From: Parasulfuritortus sp037439465
GTDB lineage: Bacteria; Pseudomonadota; Gammaproteobacteria; Burkholderiales; Thiobacillaceae
Direction of reading: 5' to 3'
DNA: 59,768 bases
Assembly: GCA_037439465.1 (NCBI GenBank)
Contig: JBBIVX010000020.1
Location: 1 to 59,768 of the forward strand
The translations under genes and the position numbers were made by a program. Of this stretch, positions 59,766 through 59,768 are shown piece after piece. Below the pieces are notes generated by a model that saw nothing but the letters and a program-made list of their open reading frames with translations, searched no databases and had not been told where the DNA came from. Within the stretch, counting starts at the first letter, position 1, and every line of letters begins with the position of its first letter.

Positions 59766-59768
59766 TGT

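Overview
The window looks like chromosomal sequence from a GC-rich, chemolithotrophic sulfur-oxidising betaproteobacterium, perhaps Thiobacillaceae-like. Three things point there. It carries a dissimilatory sat-aprBA cluster and a soxXA pair. It has the betaproteobacterial rpoN-hpf-ptsN-hprK-rapZ order. Its housekeeping blocks (ffh/rpsP-rimM-trmD-rplS, pilBCD-coaE-zapD, lptBAC-kdsCD) are in familiar order. No rRNA, tRNA, IS element or CRISPR array was seen.

Layout. 1-0.98 kb: minus-strand KilA-N protein (cut by the window edge) behind a short DNA methylase-like protein that lacks the catalytic NPPY motif. 1.1-8.7 kb: type IV pilus assembly (pilB, pilC, pilD) with coaE and zapD, a CorC/HlyC-type membrane protein and a cytochrome c assembly protein. 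8.7-12.2 kb: SRP and ribosome maturation genes, closed by a strong bidirectional terminator. 12.2-19.5 kb: a six-gene minus-strand operon, marR-cytochrome b561-yceI-MFP-RND-OMF, with a perfect palindrome at its head. 19.5-20.9 kb: HAD hydrolase and a CbiM-like permease. 21.0-25.6 kb: a compact chemosensory operon (MCP, CheW, CheY, CheZ, CheA-like) in which nearly every component departs from the canonical form. 25.6-26.9 kb: SixA and an unrecognised lipoprotein.

27.1-32.2 kb: sat, aprB, aprA and a YkgJ cysteine-cluster protein. 32.3-38.6 kb: ilvA, rpiA, a uracil-DNA-glycosylase-like protein, yacG, erpA, argC, rpsI/rplM and osmC. 38.6-48.3 kb: a long minus-strand series for ubiquinone (coq7, ubiX), a Gx transporter/NusG-II pair, nitrogen-PTS control (rapZ, hprK, ptsN), hpf, rpoN and LPS export/Kdo synthesis. 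48.4-50.3 kb: KefB-type antiporter. Next come an 11-bp-phased CTTAA array with a tiny membrane protein gene, dgt, aroB, an acyltransferase, xth, a B12-dependent ribonucleotide reductase preceded by two NrdR boxes, and finally soxX-soxA with a terminator.

How it fits together. SoxXA starts thiosulfate oxidation in the periplasm. AprBA plus Sat finish sulfite oxidation in the cytoplasm with ATP gain. The most unusual part is the chemosensory operon: its CheA-like protein has no phosphotransfer domain and a broken ATP-binding N box. Its CheY keeps the phospho-acceptor Asp57 but has Val at the Thr87 switch position. Its CheZ carries extra CheY-binding-like peptides at its N-terminus. It is the best candidate here for an undescribed signalling mode.
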